Positions 1 through 6,304 of a stretch of DNA of 8,033 bases are shown here, piece by piece. This stretch comes from Deltaproteobacteria bacterium (lineage in GTDB: Bacteria; Desulfobacterota; Desulfobulbia; Desulfobulbales; UBA5123), in assembly GCA_021788685.1 (NCBI GenBank), contig JAJYKH010000109.1:1-8033 (forward strand), in the 5' to 3' direction. A program made the translations under genes and the position numbers. Numbering within the stretch: position 1 is the stretch's first letter; the number at the start of each line of letters is the position of its first letter. Under the pieces are notes generated by a model. The model made no database searches, had not been told where the DNA came from, and worked only from the letters and a program-made list of their open reading frames with translations.

Positions 1-70
1 GGAGGCGTACATAAGGTACGTCGAGCATTTCGCGACCCGCCGCAACGCCGTAGATCGGACTTTTTGCGAC
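1..70. repeat. One arm of a probable dispersed palindromic repeat / terminator
   Basis: This non-coding stretch lies just past the stop of the exporter operon. It contains the perfect short inverted repeat CGTAC-ATAAG-GTACG (8-22), which looks like the tip of a longer hairpin. It ends in CGGACTTTTTGCG (56-68), so minus-strand RNA would begin the structure with CGCAAAAAGTCCG. The matching second arm would lie left of position 1 and is not visible. From memory, very similar intergenic sequences ending in AAAAAGTCCGATCTACGG recur in Geobacter/Desulfuromonas-type genomes as large hairpins between genes; that is recollection, not a search result. The likely role is transcription termination for the operon on its right. 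Confidence 0.45.
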
Positions 71-74
71 GCCA

Positions 75-464
75 TCAATACAAACCGAGCAGCTTGACAC
101 CAAGAAGCAGGAGCCCCACGCAGGCGATCCGTTTCACCACCAGCGGGCTCACCCGCTTGGCGATCTGCGGGCCGATGTAGCCGCCGATGAGGGCGGCCGG
201 GAACATCGCCAGGAAGAGGATGAGGTCGAAGTTTCCGAACTGGTAATGGCGGATGGTGCTCATGGTGGTGTTGAAGAAGATGGCGAGCAGCGAGCTGCCC
301 ACCACGATGTACATGGGCAGCCGCAGGCCGATCGTCATGAGCGGCACCATGAAGGGACCGCCACCGAAGCCGAACATGGACGACATGACCGCGATCAGAA
401 AGCCGCCGACGCAGCCGAGAGCGACATTGGGATGAAATTCCTGGCCCCAGAAATCGATTTTCAT
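75..464 (-). CDS. TauE/SafE-type exporter, second half (4-TM subunit)
   Basis: This 129-residue, very hydrophobic protein is about half the length of a normal TauE/SafE permease (roughly 250 residues, eight membrane helices built as two repeats). Four helices are visible at about residues 17-39, 50-67, 79-98 and 110-127. The repeat signature FGFGGGPFMVP is at 31-41, with GGYIGP at 94-99. The start is supported by a strong Shine-Dalgarno, GAGGAGGA (472-479 on the complement). It follows the upstream gene after only 18 bases, so the two are co-transcribed. The upstream protein carries the other four-helix half, so the two probably assemble into one inner-membrane transporter. The family exports sulfite, sulfoacetate or other organosulfur anions, or takes up related anions; the substrate here is unknown. 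A frameshift break of one gene is unlikely because each half has its own start and ribosome site. Confidence 0.88.
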   Translation of the reverse strand: MKIDFWGQEFHPNVALGCVGGFLIAVMSSMFGFGGGPFMVPLMTIGLRLPMYIVVGSSLLAIFFNTTMSTIRHYQFGNFDLILFLAMFPAALIGGYIGPQIAKRVSPLVVKRIACVGLLLLGVKLLGLY

Positions 465-482
465 GGATGGATCCTCCTCAGC

Positions 483-1724
483 TTAGGCGGTTTTGGGTTG
501 AGCTTGCGGCGCTTTGGCCTTGGCAGCCTCTTCCGCGCGCTTCTTGAACTCTTTCAGGATGGCCTGCTCCTTCTTGTTCTTGGCGAGGTAGCCGGGGGTG
601 GTTTGCCAGAACATCAGGGCGGCCAAGACCACGAGGATCCAGCCGAAGGCGAACTTGAACTGGCCCAGGGTGATAAGCTCCGTGAGCTTGGGGCCGATAA
701 AGCCGCCCAGCATCATGGCACCGCCAATGGCGCAGCCGAGCTTCCAGCTGATGAACTTGATCTTCGAATAATTATAGATGCCGCTGCCCTGGGAGAAAAG
801 AACGGTGGGCATGACGGTCCCGGCCACCACGGTGTGGGGCAGGGGGAACAGGGACACCAGGATCGGGTTGAGGATGAAGCCGCCACCCGCGCCCATGAGC
901 ACCCCGAAGATGGAGATCACCAGGCAGAGGAGGAAGGGCCAGATCAGATTCAGGCTGGTGCCGGCGTTGCTCAGGTAGACATACGGGAAGCTGATCTTGT
1001 TCTCGAAGGTGGCCGGCTGGCTGCGGACTCCGTTGGCCACGGCCACCACATTGTACTGTCCGGGGGCAAGCCCTGAGCGGATCTTGACCTTGGCCCGGAA
1101 GGTGCCGTCGGGATTCACCTCCACCGCGGCGCCGAGCACGTTGTCCACCTTCTTGAACCGGGTTTTGAGGAGCTGCATGGAGCGCTTCGTGTTCTCCTTC
1201 CCGTCCATGGGCTCCATGAGGTGGCCGCGGCTGCCGATGATGCTCGCCATGATGCTCGCCTGGTAGCGGTCGATCTTCATGGCCGCGGGCACGGTGTAGA
1301 CGGACTTGGCACCGAGCGCCTCCAAGGCCTTGGAGCAGCTCCACTTGCCGCCCTCCTTCTTGATCTGGTCGATCTGCGGCTGCATGCCGGCAGGAACGAA
1401 GATCTTGTAATAGGCGGGCATCCCCTGGGTGAGATAGAAGACGTATGGGATCTGGCCCGTTTTTTTATCTCGCTTGCTGTCGAAGAAGTTGGCCCGCACC
1501 TTCTTGTCGGCGGCCCAGACTTCCAAATAGACCGGGGCCCCCGCCGGGGCCTTGCCGGTGACGGTGAGCTCGCCGCCGTTGTCGATGCTCTGCCTGTCGA
1601 CCTGGACGGTCGGCTGGGCCGGCGGGGTGGATGGCGGAGACTGCTCTTGTGCCCAGCCGAGGGAAACGCTCATCAGCAGGATGAGAACAGCAAGCCAAAG
1701 TGGCGTGAAACGCAACCTGTTCAT
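483..1724 (-). CDS. TauE/SafE-type exporter, first half with periplasmic domain
   Basis: This 413-residue membrane protein has an unusual layout. Residues 1-26 form a signal peptide with probable cleavage at GWA-QE. A proline-rich linker (29-38) is followed by two beta-rich stretches, about 39-112 and 195-245, resembling Ig-like or carrier-type folds (GGELTVTGKAPAGAPVYLEV; PDGTFRAKVKIRSGLAPGQY). A less regular segment with IIGSRGHLMEP (162-172) lies between them. From about 255 there are four membrane helices holding the TauE/SafE repeat signature GAGGGFILNP (278-287) and GGFIGPKLTE (340-349). The tail (380-413) is charged, Lys/Ala-rich and probably cytoplasmic. The start is backed by a consensus AGGAGG (1735-1740 on the complement). 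This is the first gene of the operon and lies downstream of a sigma-54 promoter. The periplasmic part might bind or present the substrate; that is inference. The superfamily call is firm, the substrate is not. Confidence 0.87.
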   Translation of the reverse strand: MNRLRFTPLWLAVLILLMSVSLGWAQEQSPPSTPPAQPTVQVDRQSIDNGGELTVTGKAPAGAPVYLEVWAADKKVRANFFDSKRDKKTGQIPYVFYLTQGMPAYYKIFVPAGMQPQIDQIKKEGGKWSCSKALEALGAKSVYTVPAAMKIDRYQASIMASIIGSRGHLMEPMDGKENTKRSMQLLKTRFKKVDNVLGAAVEVNPDGTFRAKVKIRSGLAPGQYNVVAVANGVRSQPATFENKISFPYVYLSNAGTSLNLIWPFLLCLVISIFGVLMGAGGGFILNPILVSLFPLPHTVVAGTVMPTVLFSQGSGIYNYSKIKFISWKLGCAIGGAMMLGGFIGPKLTELITLGQFKFAFGWILVVLAALMFWQTTPGYLAKNKKEQAILKEFKKRAEEAAKAKAPQAQPKTA

Positions 1725-1947
1725 TTCTGGTATCCCTCCTTTCGGGGGCAGGGGCGGTTCGTGCGGCCCTGGCCCGCTTGTTCAATGGCATCGGTGGATA
1801 CGGCACGGCGGCAAGATCGGATGGGGATGGCGCCTGGCACCTCCTGGTGGGGTTGGGACATGCCGCGGTTCCACCTCCAACCTGGCCCATGGCGGGGGTG
1901 GGAACCGGTCGCCGTCCGGCCGGCGAAACCGGGCGGCGGTGGCTGTC
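1725..1947 (-). other. Predicted long 5' leader of the exporter operon
   Basis: If transcription starts 12 bases after the sigma-54 -12 element (about 1947), a leader of about 223 nt precedes the first exporter gene. No convincing gene was found in it. It holds inverted repeats that could fold: GGTTCCACC (1867-1875) with GGTGGGAACC (1897-1906), one bulge, and CGCCG (1910-1914) with CGGCG (1921-1925), flanked by GGT/ACC. No known riboswitch core was recognised. It ends in the AGGAGG ribosome site. Confidence 0.4.
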
Positions 1948-1957
1948 CGTGCGCTTG

Positions 1958-1973
1958 AGCAAAAGGGGTGCCA
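1958..1973 (-). promoter_or_regulatory. Sigma-54 (RpoN) -24/-12 promoter for the exporter operon
   Basis: Read on the minus strand the sequence is TGGCAC-CCCTT-TTGCT. It matches the sigma-54 consensus TGGCAC-N5-TTGCW, with the invariant GG and GC separated by the required 10 bases. It points at the exporter operon, whose first ATG is at 1724. The next gene upstream encodes a GAFTGA-containing sigma-54 activator, which strengthens the call. The predicted start is near 1947. This is a sequence match, not an experimental site. Confidence 0.82.
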
Positions 1974-2071
1974 AGGACAGGCAGGAGGGATATATCTTTG
2001 ACAAGCCCGAGAATCCGGGAGGTTGGGGGTGGGAGTGGGGATGGGAGAGGCGGGTCGAGAGGGTGATTTGC

Positions 2072-2117
2072 TGCACCCGAAAAGACGCGGTGCATCTTTT
2101 TGGGTGCATGCGCACCC
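2072..2117. promoter_or_regulatory. Candidate enhancer (upstream activator site) with nested inverted repeats
   Basis: Four related half-sites are packed into 46 bases: TGCACC (2072-2077), GGTGCA (2089-2094), GGTGCA (2103-2108) and GCACC (2113-2117 with the leading G at 2112). The first and third also bound a 14-bp stem with a 9-base loop: 2072-2085 pairs with 2095-2108 through one G-T pair. The third and fourth form the perfect GGGTGC-ATGC-GCACCC. The block lies about 125-170 bases upstream of the predicted sigma-54 start, the usual distance for an NtrC-family enhancer. The half-sites resemble the TGCACC...GGTGCA of enterobacterial NtrC sites, although the spacing differs. It also sits 14 bases past the stop of the regulator gene, so an RNA hairpin ending that transcript is the alternative; neither strand shows a proper U-tract after the stem. 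Confidence 0.55.
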
Positions 2118-2131
2118 TCACCGGTTTGCCA

Positions 2132-3637
2132 TCACTCCTCGCCGCCGGCGCGGTATTCCTCGGAGGCGAGGCCGAAGCGGCGGAGGAGCCGCTGAAAGGC
2201 CTGCCGGCCCAGGCCGCTGGCCCGGGCGGCGGCGGTCACGTTGCCGCCGCTCCGTTCCAAGGCTCCGGCCAGGTAATCGCGCGAGAACCGGGTGACCATC
2301 TCCTGCTTGGCCTCGTTGTACGAGAGGTGCAGGAGGCCGCCGGCATCGTTTGCCGCGGGGGCCTTCGTCTTGCCGTTCTCGGCCGGGGCGAGGTCCTCCG
2401 GGCCGAGCCGGGTCCCTGCCGCCAGGAGCACCGCCCGCTTGATCACGTTCTGCAGCTCGCGGACATTCCCAGGCCAGGGCCGGCGAAGGAGGTTTTTCAT
2501 TGCCTCCTCGGTGAGGCCGAGCCCCGGGTGGCCGTACTTCTCCCCATAGCGCGCCAGGAAATGGCGGGCCAGCACGGGAATGTCCTCCGGGATCTCGGCG
2601 AGCGACGGCATGGTCACCGTCACTACGTTGAGGCGATAGAACAAGTCCTCCCGGAACTGGCCGGTCCGGATCTTCTCCTCCAGGTCCTGGTTGGTGGAGG
2701 AGATGACCCGTGCATCAATTTTGATGCTCCTGGTCTGGCCCAGGGGCCGCAGCTCCTTTTCCTGGAGCACTCGCAGCAGCTTGGTCTGGAGGGTGAGGGG
2801 CAGGTCGCCGATCTCGTCGAGCAGAATGGAGGAGCCGTCCGCCTCGAGGAACAGCCCCTTCTTGTCGGCGGCGGCGCCGGTAAACGCCCCCCGGACATGG
2901 CCGAACAGCTCGCTTTCCAGAATGGGCTCCGGCAGGGCGGGGCAGTTGACGGTGACGAGCGGGTGGGCGGCCCGCCGGCTCAGGGCGTGGAGCGCCTGGG
3001 CGGCCAGCTCCTTGCCGGTGCCCGACTGCCCCCGGATGAGGACGGTGACGTCGGTGTCGGCAAGCCGGCGGATGAGGTTGAAGACCTCCCGCAGCCGGTC
3101 CGACTGGCCGATGAACCCCTGAAAACCTTCTTCCCCGCCGAGCTTCTCCTGGAGCCGCTGGTTTTCCCGCAGGAGGCAGGTGCGCTCCAGGGAGCGTTTG
3201 ACGGCGTGGACCAGGTGCTCGTTGTCGAAGGGCTTCTCGAAGAAATCGTAGGCGCCCTCCTTCAGAGCCTGCACCGCCAGCTCCACGCTGCCGTACCCGG
3301 TCATGAGAATGATGGCGGCGGCGGGATCCCGCTCCTTGCTCCGCCGGAGCAGCTCCAGGCCGTCCAGACCCGGCATCTTGATGTCGGTGAGGATGAGGTC
3401 GGGGTGGAAGCTCGCGGCGAGCTCCCAGGCCTGCCCTCCCGATTCGGCCACGGCCACCTCGGCCCCGCACTTGCGGGCGACGACCGTCTTGAGCATCTGC
3501 AGCATGTTGCGGTCGTCGTCGGCAATGAGAATGCGGGGCTTTGCCAGGCGGCAGGGGGCGTTATCGATGGGGGCGGTCTTCGGCACGGGGAGCGGGGATC
3601 GGTCGGGGAGAAAGGCTGGGCGGCGATTGCCTGCCAT
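2132..3637 (-). CDS. Sigma-54-dependent NtrC-family response regulator
   Basis: This 501-residue transcription activator has three domains. The receiver (about 34-150) has acidic residues D40-D42, phospho-acceptor D85 (LILTDIKMPG), T113 and K135. The AAA+ sigma-54-interaction domain (about 174-405) has Walker A GQSGTGKE (203-210), the sigma-54-contacting loop GAFTGA (250-255), Walker B ILLDEIGD (271-278), an arginine region FREDLFYRLN (328-337) and sensor II WPGNVREL (388-395). A Fis-type helix-turn-helix lies near 466-487. All key residues are present, so it should hydrolyse ATP and open sigma-54 promoters once phosphorylated. It is divergent from the sensor-kinase operon and sits directly upstream of the sigma-54 promoter of the exporter operon, making these its likely partner and target. 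The start is uncertain: about 33 non-conserved residues precede the receiver and no clear ribosome site precedes this ATG. Confidence 0.93.
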   Translation of the reverse strand: MAGNRRPAFLPDRSPLPVPKTAPIDNAPCRLAKPRILIADDDRNMLQMLKTVVARKCGAEVAVAESGGQAWELAASFHPDLILTDIKMPGLDGLELLRRSKERDPAAAIILMTGYGSVELAVQALKEGAYDFFEKPFDNEHLVHAVKRSLERTCLLRENQRLQEKLGGEEGFQGFIGQSDRLREVFNLIRRLADTDVTVLIRGQSGTGKELAAQALHALSRRAAHPLVTVNCPALPEPILESELFGHVRGAFTGAAADKKGLFLEADGSSILLDEIGDLPLTLQTKLLRVLQEKELRPLGQTRSIKIDARVISSTNQDLEEKIRTGQFREDLFYRLNVVTVTMPSLAEIPEDIPVLARHFLARYGEKYGHPGLGLTEEAMKNLLRRPWPGNVRELQNVIKRAVLLAAGTRLGPEDLAPAENGKTKAPAANDAGGLLHLSYNEAKQEMVTRFSRDYLAGALERSGGNVTAAARASGLGRQAFQRLLRRFGLASEEYRAGGEE

Positions 3638-3645
3638 TGGCAGGG

Positions 3646-3679
3646 TTGAAAAATACCGGGGCCAATGGTATCACTACCA
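3646..3679 (+). promoter_or_regulatory. Candidate sigma-70 promoter with overlapping inverted repeat
   Basis: In the 103-base gap between the divergent regulator and sensor genes, TTGAAA (3646-3651) and TATCAC (3669-3674) are spaced by 17 bases. They match the -35/-10 consensus at 5/6 and 4/6 positions and point toward the sensor operon (start near 3681, leader about 60 nt). The perfect inverted repeat TGGTA-TCAC-TACCA (3666-3679) overlaps the -10, where a bound protein would block or tune initiation. No convincing promoter was seen for the opposite direction. This is a weak, pattern-only call. Confidence 0.35.
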
Positions 3680-3740
3680 CGTGACTCTCGCAAGCCATTC
3701 CTTGCCGCGCCGCCCCCGGTCATCTCGGGCGGCGCCATCG

Positions 3741-4253
3741 ATGTTTCCCACCCGGTGGCAGCGGGCTGCCTCCAGGAAAAATGGCGGCTTACTCCGTATT
3801 GTGCCGGCGGTGGTTTTCCTGGCGCTCCTGCCGCAGCCGGCCTTTGCCGTCCAGGTCCACGGAGGCCCCGAGGGGCTGTACGTGCACATGATGGCGCACG
3901 TTTTCTTCTCGGCGGCCCTGGTGTACCTCCTGTGCATCCTCCGACGCCGGCCGCCCGACGGCAGCAGGGGCTGGACCTTCTTCCGGTATTCCCTCTACCT
4001 TTTTTTCCTGTGGAACCTTGATACCTTCATGGTTCACTGGCTGTCATCCCGCCTGCCCGATGAGGCCCTGGCGGAGTCCGGTCCCATTTGGGGTCACCAC
4101 CTCAACTCTCCGCTCACCTTTGAGCGGCTGATGTACTACTTCGGACGGTTCGAGCATCTGCTCAGCGTTCCGGCCGTCTTTTTTCTGGTCCTCAGCCTGC
4201 GGGCTTTCTGCCGGCAGGCTGAGCAGGGCCGATCCGATCCGGGTGCGCCATGA
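3741..4253 (+). CDS. Small histidine-rich membrane protein, probable sensor partner
   Basis: No named family was recognised. With the ATG at 3741 the protein has 170 residues: a signal peptide or first helix (about 17-36, ending QPAFA), then three hydrophobic segments at about 47-67, 79-100 and 139-156. Histidines cluster at or near the helices: H49 and H53 (GLYVHMMAH), H99 (DTFMVHW), H119/H120 and H138 (RFEHLL). That pattern would suit a heme or metal ligand set, but no known motif confirms it. Its stop overlaps the start of the kinase gene by four bases (ATGA), so the two are translationally coupled and probably work together as a membrane sensor. The reading frame is open much further upstream, but that part runs antisense to the regulator gene. 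ATG 3741 was chosen because it directly precedes the signal-like region; its ribosome site is weak. Confidence 0.72.
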   Translation: MFPTRWQRAASRKNGGLLRIVPAVVFLALLPQPAFAVQVHGGPEGLYVHMMAHVFFSAALVYLLCILRRRPPDGSRGWTFFRYSLYLFFLWNLDTFMVHWLSSRLPDEALAESGPIWGHHLNSPLTFERLMYYFGRFEHLLSVPAVFFLVLSLRAFCRQAEQGRSDPGAP

Positions 4254-5809
4254 GCTCCGGCCTGCCTCTTCTTCCCATCTACCTGGTGGAATTCTGGGGC
4301 TCCTGCCTGATGATCGCCCTTTCCTTGGCCGCTTTCCGGTATGCCCGGCGGCTGGTCAGGCTGGAGCCCAAACGGGTCATCTGGGCCTACCTTTTCTGGC
4401 TGTGCATGGCCCTGGTGGCCCTGGCCGTCTCCCGGGGGTTCGCCCACATCGTCCGGCTGTTTCTCCTCTTCTTCAACCAACCCGAGATGTGGCGGCGGCT
4501 GGCTCCCTATTCCGGCGGGCTCAACAGCATCACCTTCGTCGCGGTGGCCGTCCTCACCTTCTACTACGAGAACATGCGGGCGGTCACGGACCGGGTACGG
4601 CAAGACGCCCGCACCCTGGCCAGGACCAACCGGGAGCTGGAAGAGGCGCAGGGAAAACTGCGGCACCTCAATCTCAACCTGGAGCAGCGGGTGGAGGAGC
4701 GCACCCGGGAGCTGGCCCTCTCGGAGCAGAAGTTCCGCCACCTGTTCGAGGGCACCAAGGATCTGATCTTCTTCTGCGACGAAAATACCCGCCTCACCGA
4801 CCTCAATGCCAGCGGGGTGGCCCTTCTCGGCTACGACCGGAAGGAAGAGGTGGTGGGTCGGCCGCTCGCGGCCTTCTTCCGGGACGAGGAAAAATGGGCG
4901 CGGTTCCACTGCCGGCTCAGCGCCCAGGGCGAGGTTGCCGACTTCGAGGCCGACTGGCAGCGGCGGGACGGCTCTCCCCTTTACCTCATCCTTACCGCTT
5001 CGGCGATTCGCGACGAGCGCGGGGCCTTCCAGGGCAGCGAGGGCATCGCCAAGGACCTGACCCATTTCCGCCAGGTCACCGAGCAATTGATCCATTCGGA
5101 GAAGATGGCCTCGGTGGGGCAGCTCGCGGCCGGCGTGGCCCACGAGATCAACACCCCGCTCGGGGTGATCCTGGGGTACAGCCAGCTCCTGGCGGAGGAT
5201 TTCGCCGAGGGCGAGGTCCGGGAGACGCTCGCCATCATCGAGAAGCAGACCAAGGTCTGCAAGCGCATCGTCTCGGACCTCCTCAAGTTCTCCCGCAACA
5301 CGGTGGCGGGGGAGAAGCGGGCCGCCGACCTCAACGGGACCGTGGAGGAGGCGCTCACCATGGTCGAGCACACCCTCAACCTGGACCACATCTACCTCCA
5401 GCGGGCATTCTCCCCGGAGGTGCCCCTCGTGTCGTTCGACGCCGAGCGGCTCCGGCAGGTGCTGGTGAACATTCTCACCAACGCCCACCATGCCGTCGGC
5501 ACCGAAGGGATCATCGGGGTGTGGACCCGCTTCAACGGCCACTGCGGGGAGGCGGAGATCGTGATCGGCGATACCGGTCCGGGCATCCCGTCTGAGGTGA
5601 TCGGCCGCATCTTCGACCCCTTCTTCACCACCAAGGGGGTGGGGAAGGGCACCGGCCTGGGGCTTTCAGTCTCCTTCGGCATCGTCCGCGAGCACGGGGG
5701 CCGGATCGAGGCCTTTTCGCCGCCCCGCGACCCCAAGGTCCTGGCGGCGGGCATGCAGACGGCCTTTCACATCACGCTGCCGGTGGAGCCGGCCGGGGGG
5801 GAGGGGTAA
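4250..5809 (+). CDS. Membrane-anchored PAS sensor histidine kinase
   Basis: This 519-residue kinase is the input half of a two-component system. The N-terminus (about 8-107) holds three to four membrane helices with SRGFAHIVRLF (61-71) and APYSGGLNSITFV (85-97). A charged coiled-coil linker (about 115-165) and a PAS domain (about 162-272) follow. The HisKA domain has the phospho-acceptor H298 in AHEINTPLG. The HATPase_c domain has N-box NILTNA (407-412), G1 DTGPGIP (441-447), F-box FDPFFTT (455-461) and G2 GKGTGLGLS (465-473). All catalytic motifs are intact. The start overlaps the stop of the preceding membrane-protein gene, and the stop overlaps the start of the receiver gene. The likely targets are that receiver and the divergent NtrC-family regulator. 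The signal is unknown; the membrane region and the partner protein point to something sensed in or near the membrane. Confidence 0.95.
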   Translation: MSSGLPLLPIYLVEFWGSCLMIALSLAAFRYARRLVRLEPKRVIWAYLFWLCMALVALAVSRGFAHIVRLFLLFFNQPEMWRRLAPYSGGLNSITFVAVAVLTFYYENMRAVTDRVRQDARTLARTNRELEEAQGKLRHLNLNLEQRVEERTRELALSEQKFRHLFEGTKDLIFFCDENTRLTDLNASGVALLGYDRKEEVVGRPLAAFFRDEEKWARFHCRLSAQGEVADFEADWQRRDGSPLYLILTASAIRDERGAFQGSEGIAKDLTHFRQVTEQLIHSEKMASVGQLAAGVAHEINTPLGVILGYSQLLAEDFAEGEVRETLAIIEKQTKVCKRIVSDLLKFSRNTVAGEKRAADLNGTVEEALTMVEHTLNLDHIYLQRAFSPEVPLVSFDAERLRQVLVNILTNAHHAVGTEGIIGVWTRFNGHCGEAEIVIGDTGPGIPSEVIGRIFDPFFTTKGVGKGTGLGLSVSFGIVREHGGRIEAFSPPRDPKVLAAGMQTAFHITLPVEPAGGEG

Positions 5810-6180
5810 TGGCCCGGATCATGGTGGTGGACGACGTGGAGGATGCCGCCCTCGTTGTGCGGCGGATCCTGGAGAAGAAGGGGCATGTGGTGGCGGCCTT
5901 CACCGACGAGGACGAGGCCCTGCGCCACGCGGCGGCGGAAGAGATCGACCTGGCGGTTCTCGATGTCAAGCTCCGCAAGCTGGAGGGGATCGATGTCCTG
6001 GCGGAGCTGAAGAAGCTGCGGCCCGCGGTCAAGGTGATCCTCCTCACCGGCTATCCCACCCCGGAAGGCGAGCGCCGCGCCCGGACCCTCGGCGTCGCGG
6101 CCTACTGCGTCAAGCCGATCGATAAGCAAGAGCTGGAGGAGAAGGTGGAGGAGGCGCTGGGGGGGGTGGGGGTGAATTGA
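5809..6180 (+). CDS. Single-domain response regulator (CheY-like receiver)
   Basis: This 123-residue protein is a receiver domain with no output domain. It shows the acidic pair D8/D9 (VVDD), phospho-acceptor D52 (AVLDVKL), T80 (LLTGY), Y99 and K102 (VKP), so it should be phosphorylated normally. Its ATG shares one base with the kinase stop (TAATG) and lies behind a G-rich ribosome site (GGGGAGGGG), so it is translated with the kinase. Without a DNA-binding domain it could be a phosphate sink, a relay intermediate or a protein-interaction switch modulating the kinase; the sequence does not decide. It is the last gene of the operon. Confidence 0.93.
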   Translation: MARIMVVDDVEDAALVVRRILEKKGHVVAAFTDEDEALRHAAAEEIDLAVLDVKLRKLEGIDVLAELKKLRPAVKVILLTGYPTPEGERRARTLGVAAYCVKPIDKQELEEKVEEALGGVGVN

Positions 6181-6190
6181 GGGCGTGCGG

Positions 6191-6213
6191 CGGCTATCTT
6201 TTCGGAATAGCCG
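6191..6213 (+). other. Hairpin at the 3' end of the sensor operon
   Basis: A perfect 7-bp inverted repeat, CGGCTAT (6191-6197) and ATAGCCG (6207-6213) with a 9-base loop, begins 10 bases after the receiver stop. It may stabilise or end the operon transcript, but no U-run follows it, so it is not called an intrinsic terminator. Confidence 0.35.
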
Positions 6214-6244
6214 GAAAACGTAGTAGAATTGGAATGATCGGCCC

Positions 6245-6273
6245 TTGCCTTTCACCGGCCGATATGCTATCTA
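6245..6273 (+). promoter_or_regulatory. Candidate tRNA promoter
   Basis: TTGCCT (6245-6250) and TATCTA (6268-6273) are separated by 17 bases, with a predicted start about 25 bases before the tRNA. The match is moderate. TAGAAT at 6224-6229 is an alternative -10 but has a poor -35. Confidence 0.25.
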
Positions 6274-6304
6274 TCGCTTTCCTGCCAGGCATTTCCGACG
6301 ATGT

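Noticed and set aside
246..1076. 276-codon plus-strand frame across the exporter operon
   Set aside because: Antisense shadow of two TauE/SafE genes that have signature motifs and ribosome sites; its product is low-complexity.
1835..1852. TGGCAC on the plus strand as a second sigma-54 promoter
   Set aside because: The bases at the -12 position are GGTG instead of TTGC, so the required GC is missing.
1778..3649. 623-codon open frame on the plus strand
   Set aside because: It runs antisense over the whole NtrC-family regulator gene, whose protein has every family motif. The antisense product is low-complexity and matches nothing recognisable; long shadow frames are expected at this GC content.
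4136..5542. 468-codon minus-strand frame and the overlapping 450-codon plus-strand frame at 4243-5595
   Set aside because: Both are shadows of the histidine kinase, whose frame carries the intact PAS, HisKA and ATPase motifs.
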